Shown here: positions 25,300 to 32,479 of the stretch, in pieces | Layout: every line of letters starts with the position of its first letter | Numbering within the stretch: the first letter of the stretch is position 1 | NCBI GenBank assembly: GCA_964531675.1 | Contig: CAZHFW010000012.1 | Span: 1-64,000, forward strand | Direction: 5' to 3' | Source of the DNA: CAZHFW01 sp964531675 | GTDB lineage: Bacteria > Planctomycetota > Phycisphaerae > Phycisphaerales > UBA1924 | DNA length: 64,000 nucleotides | Position numbers and translations under genes: made by a program | The notes under the pieces: model-generated | The model's input: the letters and a program-made list of their open reading frames with translations, nothing else | What the model was told of the DNA's origin: nothing | The model's database searches: none

Positions 25300-26460
25300 T
25301 CAGGCCAGCCAGCGCCCGCCGTCGACGCGGATGATCTCGCCTGTGACGTACGAGGCATCGAGGGCCAGCCAACGCACGACTTCGGCGGCGTCGGCGGGTT
25401 CGCCCGCCCGGCCCAGGGGGACGCGTGCGACGTATTTCTGCTGGAACGACGCGTCGGATTCGTGCCCGTGCTCGGGGAATGCGACGACGCCCGGCGCGAC
25501 GCCATTGACGCGGATGCGCGGCGCAAGCTCGCGGGCCAGGCTCTGGATCATCTCGATCAGGGCGGCCTTGGACATGCTGTAGGCCGAGAAATCGCGGCGC
25601 GGACGGCCCATCGCGTGGATGTCGGCCATGGCGACCACCGCGCCCCCGCCCGGCCGGGAGCTCTTGGCCAGGAGCGGCGCCAGGTGCTTGGTGAGCAGGA
25701 GGGGGGCCAGCGCGTTGACGCGGTATTGCATCAGCGCGAACTCGGCGCCGACGCCCGCGAGCGGCGCGGGGTCGTACACGGACGCGTTGTGCACGAGCAC
25801 GTCGAGTCTGGGCATCGTGAGCGAGAGACGCTGGCCGAGTTTCTCGACCGCGTGGAGATCGGCAAGGTCGATCTGCTCGAGCCTGACGCGAGCGCCGGCC
25901 TGGCGGAGCTGGTCGGCAGCGTCGTTGGCCTCGGCCTGGCTCGTGTTGAACGTGATGACGATGTCGCACCCGGCGCGGGCCAGGGCCAGGGCGGAGGCGA
26001 GCCCGACGCGCCTGGCTCCACCGGTGATGAGGGCCAGGGGCCGGGGCGCGTCGATGTGGTGCGGCATGCTCCCGAGCTGGGGCTCGACCGGCACGCTGGG
26101 CGTCTGAGGGGGGGGTGATTCGGGGGGAGGGTCGGTGACCGACGGCAGCACGCGGGTGTCGCCGAGCGAGTCATCGACCGGCATCGGGGGCTCGGACTCC
26201 GCCCGGCGGCCGGCTTCGCCCCACGGGTCCATGTGCTTGGTCGGAGACGCGGGCTTCTCGCGGCGCTGCTTGGACCGGCGCAGGGCCATGAACAGGAGCA
26301 GGCACGTGACGACCAGGGTGCAGATGAGGATCAGCGCGACCAGAAGGGCCAGCGCCTGGCGGGCCAGGATCGCCTTGGAGGGGTCCGGGTCGGCCGTGGT
26401 CTGGGCCAGACCCACGCTGAGCGTCAGGATCGGGATGGGGAGCATGCCTGGGGAGTTCAC
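25300..26460 (-). CDS. Membrane-anchored short-chain dehydrogenase/reductase
   Basis: The 386-residue protein combines an N-terminal part (residues 1-140) with an SDR domain. The first part has a hydrophobic start (MLPIPILTLSVGLAQ), a membrane segment ALALLVALILICTLVVTCLLLFMAL, and a Pro-rich acidic linker. The SDR domain (about 145-386) has ALITGGARRVGLASALALA, VLVHNAS, YSMSKAAL (catalytic Tyr and Lys) and VNGVAPGVVAFPE. The GGARRVG form of the NADP-binding loop resembles pteridine reductase and FolM-type reductases. SDR enzymes are normally soluble; the tether is unusual. GTG 26460 follows TACGCT by 8 nt; ATG 26445 is also possible. It is divergent from prfB. Confidence 0.83.
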   Translation of the reverse strand: MNSPGMLPIPILTLSVGLAQTTADPDPSKAILARQALALLVALILICTLVVTCLLLFMALRRSKQRREKPASPTKHMDPWGEAGRRAESEPPMPVDDSLGDTRVLPSVTDPPPESPPPQTPSVPVEPQLGSMPHHIDAPRPLALITGGARRVGLASALALARAGCDIVITFNTSQAEANDAADQLRQAGARVRLEQIDLADLHAVEKLGQRLSLTMPRLDVLVHNASVYDPAPLAGVGAEFALMQYRVNALAPLLLTKHLAPLLAKSSRPGGGAVVAMADIHAMGRPRRDFSAYSMSKAALIEMIQSLARELAPRIRVNGVAPGVVAFPEHGHESDASFQQKYVARVPLGRAGEPADAAEVVRWLALDASYVTGEIIRVDGGRWLA

Positions 26461-26468
26461 GCGTGCAA

Positions 26469-26474
26469 AGCGTA
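26469..26474 (-). promoter_or_regulatory. -10-like TACGCT, leaderless type (SDR gene)
   Basis: On the minus strand TACGCT precedes GTG 26460 by 8 nt. Confidence 0.35.
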
Positions 26475-26534
26475 GCGGAAGCGGGTCCGGACCGGCGCAC
26501 AGGGCCCCAAAGGTCCGGCCCGTCGCCTTGCGGC

Positions 26535-26540
26535 TATCCT
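26535..26540 (+). promoter_or_regulatory. -10-like TATCCT upstream of prfB
   Basis: TATCCT lies 73 nt before the prfB ATG at 26614. It is identical to the boxes before hpt, the M42 peptidase and rpsA. Confidence 0.4.
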
Positions 26541-26613
26541 TGAGCCCCATTTCGCCGAGCCGGAGGGCCATTTCGTGGGTCCTCCGCGGCGCTGACGGGG
26601 ACGAGGTAGACCG

Positions 26614-27730
26614 ATGCATTACGACGCTCATCAGCCTGTGATCCAGGAGCTTGAGGCGCGGATCGTGACGATCCGTGACTCTCTTTAACTACGACAGCAA
26701 GAAGAACCAGCTCGCCGAGCTGGAGGCCCAGATGGGCGGCGAAGGCTTCTGGGACAACCAGTCCAAGGCCCGCAAGCTCGTGAGCCAGGTCAAGTCGCTC
26801 AAGGCGCAGGTCGAGCCGCTCGCGGCGTGCATGCGCGATTTCGACGACGCCAAGGTCGCCTACGCGATGTACAAGGAGGCGGGCGACAAGGACTTCCTCG
26901 CCGAGGCGGACGAGAAGCTCTACGGCCTGCAGTCCAAAATGGCCCGCGTCGAGCTCCAGTCGCTCCTCTCGGGCAAGCATGACGCACGCAACTGCTTCCT
27001 GACCATCTCCGCGGGCGTCGGCGGCACCGAGGCCAACGACTGGGCCGAGATGCTCTTCCGCATGTACCTCTTCTATTGCGAGAAGATGGGGTTCGACGTC
27101 GAGGAAGTCGACAAGGGCTTCGGCTCCGAAGTCGGCATCGACTCGGTGACCCTGCTCGTGAAGGGGCCTTACGCCTTCGGGTATCTCTCGTGCGAGCGCG
27201 GCACGCACCGTCTGGCGCGTGTCTCGCCCTTCAACGCGCAAGGCAAGCGGCAGACCTCGTTCTGCACTGTGGATGTGATCCCCGAGTTCGAGGACGTGTC
27301 GGTGGATATCCCGGAGAAGGACCTGGAAATCACGCCGTTCGTTCGCGCGTCGGGTCCGGGAGGACAGAACGTCAACAAGGTGGCCAGCGCGATCCGCGTG
27401 GTGCACAAGCCGACGGGGATCATGGTCGTCGCGTCGACCTATCGCGATCAGCCTCAGAACAAGGCGCAGGCGCTGGCTGTCCTGCAGGCCAAGCTCGAGC
27501 AGCTCGCGGAAGAAGCGCGTGAGAAGGAGATCAATGCGGCCACCGGCGGCAAGGTCGACCAGGGCTGGGGCACGCAGATCCGCTCGTACGTCTTCTACGA
27601 CAACCGCGTGAAGGACCACCGCACGGGCCAGGAAGAGACCGACTACGAGGCGGTGCTGCGCGGCGAGATCGCGCCGTTCATCGACGCGGAGCTCAAGCGC
27701 CGTCGCGCCGAGAAGGAAAAGCAGAAGTAA
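26614..27730 (+). CDS. prfB: Peptide chain release factor 2, expressed by programmed +1 frameshift
   Basis: RF2 ends translation at UGA and UAA. The first segment (26614-26685) encodes 24 residues, MHYDAHQPVIQELEARIVTI followed by RDSL, and meets TAA at 26686. A +1 shift at CTT lets reading continue at AAC 26687, giving 371 residues in total, close to the usual 365. The stop-codon recognition tripeptide is SPF (RVSPFNAQGK), typical of RF2, and the catalytic GGQ lies in RASGPGGQNVNKVAS. GAGG sits 7 nt before the ATG. The joined product is join(26614..26685, 26687..27730). An intrinsic terminator follows. The shift site is unusual (see findings). Confidence 0.95.
26683..26689 (+). promoter_or_regulatory. 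prfB frameshift site, CTT-TAA-C
   Basis: CTT TAA C replaces the common CTT TGA C. Codon 24 (CTT) is the slip codon; slipping by +1 pairs with TTT. The purine-rich internal Shine-Dalgarno normally found a few bases upstream is not seen here; the preceding bases are ATCCGTGACTCT. Confidence 0.85.
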
Positions 27731-27770
27731 GCCTGAACCCGTCAGGGTTTTCCAGACCAGGTCTCCCACG

Positions 27771-27795
27771 AGCCCCGCTCCCCGAGCGGGGCTTT
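27771..27795 (+). terminator. Intrinsic terminator after prfB
   Basis: A perfect 9-bp stem, AGCCCCGCT/AGCGGGGCT, with loop CCCCG, followed by a short T run. It sits 41 nt after the prfB stop. Confidence 0.75.
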
Positions 27796-27992
27796 GTCCT
27801 GATGGATTTGTGAATCCCCTGGGCAGCTTTGGAATCTGAACCCTGCCGGCGATTGAAAGACCGGCAGAGGCCCGAAGGCGGCGTGCTCGCCCGGGCCTGA
27901 AGACACACATCAGCGGGTTTCGTCCAAGCCTCCGCGCGTGCGTGAGGCGGATGGTCGCCCGCGCTCTGAACGCATCCGAAAGGAATGGTCCC

Positions 27993-28508
27993 ATGCTCAA
28001 GCAGGCCCTCGTTGTCGCGTCGCTCCTCCTCATGGTCGGTTGTTCGGCCACGTCCTCGAACTCTGCTGGCAGCATGCAGAGCAACCAGGGCGGGATGCGC
28101 CCCAGCTTCGGCGGCGCGAGCGGGTACAGCGGCTACGGCACGCCCGGCGCGACCGCGATGTCCGGCGCCGGCGCGGAGTCCGCGCATGGCATGACGAGTT
28201 CCGAAGGCGGAATGCGCCCCGGCTTCGGCGGCGCGAGCGGGTACAGCGGCTATGGCACGCCCGGCGCGACCGCGATGTCGGGCGCCGGCGCGGAGCCCGC
28301 GCACAGCATGACGGGCTCTGAAGGCGGGATGCACCCGAGCTTTGGCGGCGCGAGCGGATACAGCGGCTACGGCACGCCCGGCTCCGGGGGTTCGATGAAG
28401 GCCGCGTCCGCGAACATGAGCATCCTCAAGGACAAGCCCGCCTCGTGCAACTCCGCTTCGTGCAACACCAGCTCGGACGCGAAGGCGTGCGACGCTGGAA
28501 GCAAGTGA
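27993..28508 (+). CDS. Repeat-containing lipoprotein
   Basis: The 171-residue product has a lipoprotein-like signal (ALVVASLLLMVGCS, Cys near residue 17) and three repeats. Two full 39-residue units begin GGMRPSFGGASGYSGYGTPG and GGMRPGFGGASGYSGYGTPG, and a third, partial one begins GGMHPSFGGASGYSGYGTPG. They are encoded by exact 117-nt steps at 28089, 28206 and 28323. The C-terminus has clustered Cys (CNSASCNTSS...KACDAGSK). The Gly/Ser/Tyr-rich repeats suggest a surface or matrix role; no family recognised. AAAGGAA precedes ATG 27993. A UUCG hairpin follows. Confidence 0.75.
   Translation: MLKQALVVASLLLMVGCSATSSNSAGSMQSNQGGMRPSFGGASGYSGYGTPGATAMSGAGAESAHGMTSSEGGMRPGFGGASGYSGYGTPGATAMSGAGAEPAHSMTGSEGGMHPSFGGASGYSGYGTPGSGGSMKAASANMSILKDKPASCNSASCNTSSDAKACDAGSK
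28089..28400 (+). repeat. 117-nt coding tandem repeats
   Basis: Two complete and one truncated 117-nt unit within the lipoprotein gene. Starts at 28089, 28206 and 28323 are exactly periodic, and the units differ at few positions, which suggests recent expansion. Confidence 0.85.
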
Positions 28509-28544
28509 CGGATTTCCACGCGGACTCCCTCCGAGCGCAGCACC

Positions 28545-28575
28545 AACGCCGTCCGGTTCGCCGGGCGGCGTTCTG
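28545..28575. terminator. UUCG hairpin, likely bidirectional terminator
   Basis: AACGCCGTCCGG and CCGGGCGGCGTT form a 12-bp stem (one G-U pair) closed by TTCG. It lies between the lipoprotein gene and the convergent Fur-family gene. The downstream T run is weak. Confidence 0.5.
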
Positions 28576-28609
28576 CGTTGTGGTTCATGTCATCTTGAGT
28601 GGGGGCCGC

Positions 28610-29044
28610 TCAGTGCGCGTGCTTCCCGCGGTGATGGCGGTCGGGCAGGGGCTTGGCGGCTCCCGGGCGCACCTTCGCGGCGCACGCGGCGCAGAGCCCG
28701 ATGAGCGTCAGGTCGTGCCCCTCCAGGATGAAGCCAGGCGGGGTCAGGTGGTCGAGCTGTCCCGGACAGCCTTCGACTTCGAAGACGCGCCGGCACTTGG
28801 TGCAATGGAAGTGGTGGTGGTGCTCTTTCCCCGCCAGTTCGTAGCGCGGGGGTTGGCCCGGGAGTTCGACCGTGACCGCTTCACGGTCCTCGACCATCGT
28901 CTTGAGCGTGCGGTACACCGTCGCCATCCCGAGCTTTTCGACGTTGGCCTGGGCGGCGTCGAGGATCTCGCGGGGCGAGAGCGGGCGCGACGCGTGGGCC
29001 AGTGCTTCGCGGATCGCCAGACGCTGCTTGGTGGACCGTTCCAT
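28610..29044 (-). CDS. Fur-family metalloregulator
   Basis: The 144-residue regulator of the Fur/Zur/PerR family has a winged helix (RLAIREALAHASRPLSPREILDAAQ...MATVYRTLKTMVEDREAVTVEL). Its C-terminal part is metal-binding: HHHHFHC, CRRVFEVEGCPG, and CAAC. HxHFHCxxC and CxxC make a structural zinc site. Whether iron, zinc or peroxide is sensed cannot be told by eye. It starts at ATG 29044, 7 nt after TACCAT, with a CTGACC -35 candidate 17 nt further up. An ATG at 29053 overlaps that box and is less likely. It lies 32 nt downstream of the MFS gene. Confidence 0.9.
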   Translation of the reverse strand: MERSTKQRLAIREALAHASRPLSPREILDAAQANVEKLGMATVYRTLKTMVEDREAVTVELPGQPPRYELAGKEHHHHFHCTKCRRVFEVEGCPGQLDHLTPPGFILEGHDLTLIGLCAACAAKVRPGAAKPLPDRHHRGKHAH

Positions 29045-29051
29045 CGCAGGC

Positions 29052-29057
29052 ATGGTA
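29052..29057 (-). promoter_or_regulatory. -10-like TACCAT, leaderless type (Fur-family gene)
   Basis: On the minus strand TACCAT is followed by 7 nt and ATG 29044. CTGACC lies 17 nt upstream as a -35. Confidence 0.5.
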
Positions 29058-29076
29058 ACGCGGAACCCGGGGCGGG

Positions 29077-30549
29077 TCAGCCCTGCGCCTGCTGGAGCAT
29101 CGGCTCGCCTTCGGGCTCGATCCGCCTGGGTGGCGCCTCGCGGGCCGCGCGGAACACCATGGGGACGACCGCAAGGCGGATCACGACCGAGAGGCCGAAG
29201 ACCGCCCAGTAGGCGTGGATGCCGCCGACCGAGGCCAGGAGCGCCGTGATCACGCTGCTGCCGACCATCGAGCCGATGGTGCCCGAGAGCCAGTTCCCGA
29301 CGTAGAACGCCGAGAGGGCCTGCGTGCGGTCGCGGTCCTCGATGGACTCAAACAGCAGCAGGAACGTGGAGAGTTCCCAGGCGGCCATCAGCACGCCGAA
29401 GGCGAGCTGCGTGACCAGGAGCACGCCGACCGAGACATTCGAGTCCGAGGAGACCATCCAGCCCAGGGGCAGAGGCACCGTCGCGAGCCCCGCGATGAGC
29501 ATCAGCTTGCGCTCGCCGATCCTTTTGGCCAGACGCCCGAGGGAGGGCAGGGCCGCCATGCGTCCGACGTACGCCGCGGCGATCAGCATCATGTACGTGT
29601 CGTACGGGAGCTTGAGCTGTCCGAGCAGGAAGGGGTTCAGGAAGGGCTGCGCGATCTGGGCTGCAACCTGGAACGCGCATTGATACGACAGCAGTCTTCC
29701 GGCGCTGTTGCGGCCAAAGGCCCGCAGGATCGAGCGCGGCGTCACGGGGTCGGGCGGATTGTCGAGCGGGAGCTTCTCCGTCTCCGCCCACAGGTAGTAC
29801 GCAGAAACCGCCCGGCATCCCGCGGTGATCAGGAAGAGCGTTCCGAAGGCGACAAGCTTGAGGTTGGCGGACTCCGCGTGCGCGAGGATGCTCTCAGGCA
29901 GCTTGGACACCAACCCCGACACCCACGTGTCCGTCGGCCAGAGGCCGGTTTCCTTGTGCGCCTGGATCGCGCTCTGGGCCGCTTGCGCACCCCGGAGCAG
30001 CACGCCTCCGAGGAGCAGGCCAAAGAGCGTGCCGCCCTGGCACCAGCGGTTGCGATAGCCAAAGTAGTGCGAACGAATGCGTTCGGGGACCACGGTGCCG
30101 ATCCAGCTGGTCCATGCGGCGGATGTCGAGAGGCCGGTGGCCCAGTAGAGCGTGACCAGCAGAAAGAGGATCGGCGTCGGGATTCCACCCACGAACGCGG
30201 CTGCTGCGATGGGGAGCATCGTGATCGACTGCGCGGTGGCGCAGCGCACGACCCAGCGGCGGTTGGAGCCCATCCGCCGGACGATCGCGGGCGAGCCCAG
30301 TTGGAGCAGCGCGCCGAGCAGCAGCGGGAGGGTGGTGATGAGTCCGGAGGCGACGTGGCTCTTGGTCAGCTCAAGAAGGAATGCAGCCAGGTAGAGTTCG
30401 CCCGTTCCGACCTGGATCGAGAAGGCGGTGCCGTCGATGAGGCTGGCCCGGAGATTCGAGCGGACCTCGCGTCCGCGGCGGAATCTGGTCCGACCGGGGG
30501 AGAGCTGTCCAGGTTGAACGCGGGAGCTTCCCGCTGCATCCGCCGACAT
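29077..30549 (-). CDS. MFS transporter
   Basis: The 490-residue protein has about twelve hydrophobic segments, in two halves of six. Segment LLQLGSPAIVRRMGSNRRWVVRC resembles the MFS loop 2-3 motif (G-x-x-x-D/R-R-x-G-R-R), and a second copy lies near SLGRLAKRIGERKLM. Substrate is unknown. The frame extends to 30609; ATG 30549 is chosen because a TACACT box on the minus strand (30593-30598) lies inside the extension. It is divergent from the MATE gene and followed by the Fur-family gene, so a metal or stress link is possible. Confidence 0.85.
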   Translation of the reverse strand: MSADAAGSSRVQPGQLSPGRTRFRRGREVRSNLRASLIDGTAFSIQVGTGELYLAAFLLELTKSHVASGLITTLPLLLGALLQLGSPAIVRRMGSNRRWVVRCATAQSITMLPIAAAAFVGGIPTPILFLLVTLYWATGLSTSAAWTSWIGTVVPERIRSHYFGYRNRWCQGGTLFGLLLGGVLLRGAQAAQSAIQAHKETGLWPTDTWVSGLVSKLPESILAHAESANLKLVAFGTLFLITAGCRAVSAYYLWAETEKLPLDNPPDPVTPRSILRAFGRNSAGRLLSYQCAFQVAAQIAQPFLNPFLLGQLKLPYDTYMMLIAAAYVGRMAALPSLGRLAKRIGERKLMLIAGLATVPLPLGWMVSSDSNVSVGVLLVTQLAFGVLMAAWELSTFLLLFESIEDRDRTQALSAFYVGNWLSGTIGSMVGSSVITALLASVGGIHAYWAVFGLSVVIRLAVVPMVFRAAREAPPRRIEPEGEPMLQQAQG

Positions 30550-30592
30550 CGTGCCCGCTGCCTGTTCTTCCGGAATGCGAGGGAACGGGGCG

Positions 30593-30598
30593 AGTGTA
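30593..30598 (-). promoter_or_regulatory. -10-like TACACT upstream of the MFS gene
   Basis: TACACT on the minus strand lies about 43 nt before ATG 30549, in the short divergent gap with the MATE gene. Confidence 0.35.
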
Positions 30599-30633
30599 GG
30601 TCGGAGCAACCCGGCGTCCGCGGAGGGGTCGGC

Positions 30634-30639
30634 TACCCT
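30634..30639 (+). promoter_or_regulatory. -10-like TACCCT, leaderless type (MATE gene)
   Basis: TACCCT lies 5 nt before GTG 30645; no Shine-Dalgarno. Confidence 0.35.
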
Positions 30640-30644
30640 CGAAC

Positions 30645-32276
30645 GTGACCGATCCGAGCGTGCACAAACCCAGAGCCGAACCCGAGCCCGCGGCAGCGGC
30701 GGTGGTGGGGGAGGAACTGGCGGGAGACGATGGCCTGCCTGGCGGGTCTGGTCTTCCCGCGTCCGAAGGCGGTCTGACCGCCGAGGGCAAGCTCTCCGCG
30801 GGGCGTCTGGCGGGCCTGTCCATGCACGCGGCGATCTGGGTCCTGGCCTGGCCGATTCTGGCCGAGAGTGTCCTGAACTCGCTGGTGGGGCTGACGGACA
30901 CCGTGCTGGCGGCGGGGATCGAAGATGGCGGCGCCGCGACCGACGCGATCGGCGGGGCGTCCTACATCCTGTGGTTCGTGGGCCTGATCGTGGCGGCCCT
31001 GGGCACCGGGGCGACCGCGATCGTGGCGCGGGCGGTGGGGAAGAAGCGACTGGCGACCGCGCGGGCCGCGGTGGGCCAGACCTTTGTCCTGGCGCTGGTG
31101 TCGGGCGTGATCGTCGGCATCGGCTTGGCGCTGCTCGCGGGTGTGATCCCGCGCATCCTGAACATGAGCGACGAGGCCGCGGCGGCGTTCAAGCTCTTTG
31201 CGCGCGTGAGCGCCATCGGCGTGCCCTTCAGCTCGGTTCTCTACTCGATGATCGCCTGCTCGCGCGGCGCGGGGGATTCCATCCGCCCGTTGCTCTCGAT
31301 GGTGCTCGTGAACATCGTCAACATGGGCACGAGCTGGGTGCTCGCGGGCGTGGACCTGAAGGCGACTAGGCTCGTGGATGGCAAGCTGGTCAGCACGACG
31401 ATCCTGCACAACCCCTTCGGGTTCAATCTGGGCGTGGGCGGGATTGCCGCGGGGACCGTGATCGGCGAGCTTTGCGGGGCAGCGTTCATCACCGCGATCC
31501 TGATTCGAGGCGTGTCGGGCGTCCAGCTGCGCCGCCGGAGACTCGCGATTCACCGGACGACGATCGTCCGCCTGATCAGACTCGGCTGGCCCAACTTCCT
31601 CGAAACCGCGGGGATGTGGTTCGGGAACTTCCTGATCGTGCTCATGGTGGGCTGGATGGGCGCGGGCATGCTCGGCGCACACGTGGTCGCGATCCGCGTG
31701 GAGGCGTTCAGCTTCCTGCCCGGCTTTGCGATGGGGATTGCGGCAGCGACGCTGGTCGGCCAGTACCTGGGCGCGGGCGCGCCGGAGCTTGCCCGCAAGG
31801 CGGTGCGGATCTGCACGCTGATCCCGTGCGTGATGATGGGGCTCTGCGGCACCATGTTCCTCCTGATCCCGGACCGCATCGTCGGGATCTTCACTTCTCA
31901 GGAAGCCCACCTGCATGCGGCGCCCGCGGCGCTCCAGATCGCGGGCGCGATCCAGATCCCGTTTGCGATCTCCCTGGTCATGCGCGGCGCCGTGCGCGGC
32001 GCTGGAGATGTGCGGGCCGCCATGTGGATCAGCTGGGTTTGCACCTACGCGATCAGGCTTCCCCTGGCGTACCTCTGCTCGGGCGTGGTGATCCCGATCC
32101 CGGAATGGGCGTGCGAGCTTCTGGGCATGAAGGCCGGGGCGGTGATCCCAAATCCGTCCGGTCTGGAGCCTTCGCTCCGCGGCCTGTGGATTGGCCTCTG
32201 CCTTGAGATCGTGATCCGTGCGGCACTCTTCGCGTGGCGCTTCGCAGGAGGCGCTTGGGCGCGGGCGAGGGTGTGA
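30645..32276 (+). CDS. MATE-family multidrug/metabolite exporter
   Basis: The 543-residue protein has about twelve membrane segments after a 60-residue hydrophilic N-terminal tail rich in Ala, Glu and Gly. LAWPILAESVLNSLVGLTDTVLAA is the typical start of the MATE fold, and a second, similar start occurs at LIRLGWPNFLETAGMWFGNFLIVLMV, near the beginning of the second half. Members extrude cationic compounds using Na+ or H+. The GTG start lies 5 nt after TACCCT. It is divergent from the MFS gene; an octamer array follows 18 nt after the stop. Confidence 0.88.
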   Translation: MTDPSVHKPRAEPEPAAAAVVGEELAGDDGLPGGSGLPASEGGLTAEGKLSAGRLAGLSMHAAIWVLAWPILAESVLNSLVGLTDTVLAAGIEDGGAATDAIGGASYILWFVGLIVAALGTGATAIVARAVGKKRLATARAAVGQTFVLALVSGVIVGIGLALLAGVIPRILNMSDEAAAAFKLFARVSAIGVPFSSVLYSMIACSRGAGDSIRPLLSMVLVNIVNMGTSWVLAGVDLKATRLVDGKLVSTTILHNPFGFNLGVGGIAAGTVIGELCGAAFITAILIRGVSGVQLRRRRLAIHRTTIVRLIRLGWPNFLETAGMWFGNFLIVLMVGWMGAGMLGAHVVAIRVEAFSFLPGFAMGIAAATLVGQYLGAGAPELARKAVRICTLIPCVMMGLCGTMFLLIPDRIVGIFTSQEAHLHAAPAALQIAGAIQIPFAISLVMRGAVRGAGDVRAAMWISWVCTYAIRLPLAYLCSGVVIPIPEWACELLGMKAGAVIPNPSGLEPSLRGLWIGLCLEIVIRAALFAWRFAGGAWARARV

Positions 32277-32294
32277 GGAAGGGACGGGGCTGGA

Positions 32295-32394
32295 AGGCAC
32301 GGAGGCACGGAGGCACGAAGGCACGGAGCGAAGAAGCGAAGAAGCGAAGAAGCTACGAAGCGAGAGAGCGAGAGAGCGAGAGAGCGAGAAACCA
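32295..32394. repeat. 8-nt-period array after the MATE gene
   Basis: Four AGGCACGG/AGGCACGA units (32295-32326) are followed by three CGAAGAAG-type units, a variant, and three CGAGAGAG-type units. The 8-nt period is kept while the unit sequence changes. This is the longest array of the family in the window. Confidence 0.85.
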
Positions 32395-32396
32395 CG

Positions 32397-32425
32397 CCTG
32401 GATTGACCGCTTCGGTCAATCCAGG
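32397..32425. terminator. Perfect 13-bp hairpin between convergent genes
   Basis: CCTGGATTGACCG and CGGTCAATCCAGG pair perfectly with a 3-nt CTT loop. It lies between the MATE gene and the convergent DUF1015 gene. No T run follows, so intrinsic termination is uncertain. Confidence 0.45.
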
Positions 32426-32479
32426 ATCACGATGGTCCAGTGACGCACGTGCGAAGTGTGGGGCTTGGTCTCGCGGGGC

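Noticed and set aside
30633..32324. 563-codon minus-strand frame over the MATE gene
   Set aside because: Arg/His/Asp-rich shadow without any recognisable motif; the plus frame is a clear MATE protein.
32295..32394. Possible CRISPR array
   Set aside because: The repeats are 8 nt with no spacers; no cas genes are present.
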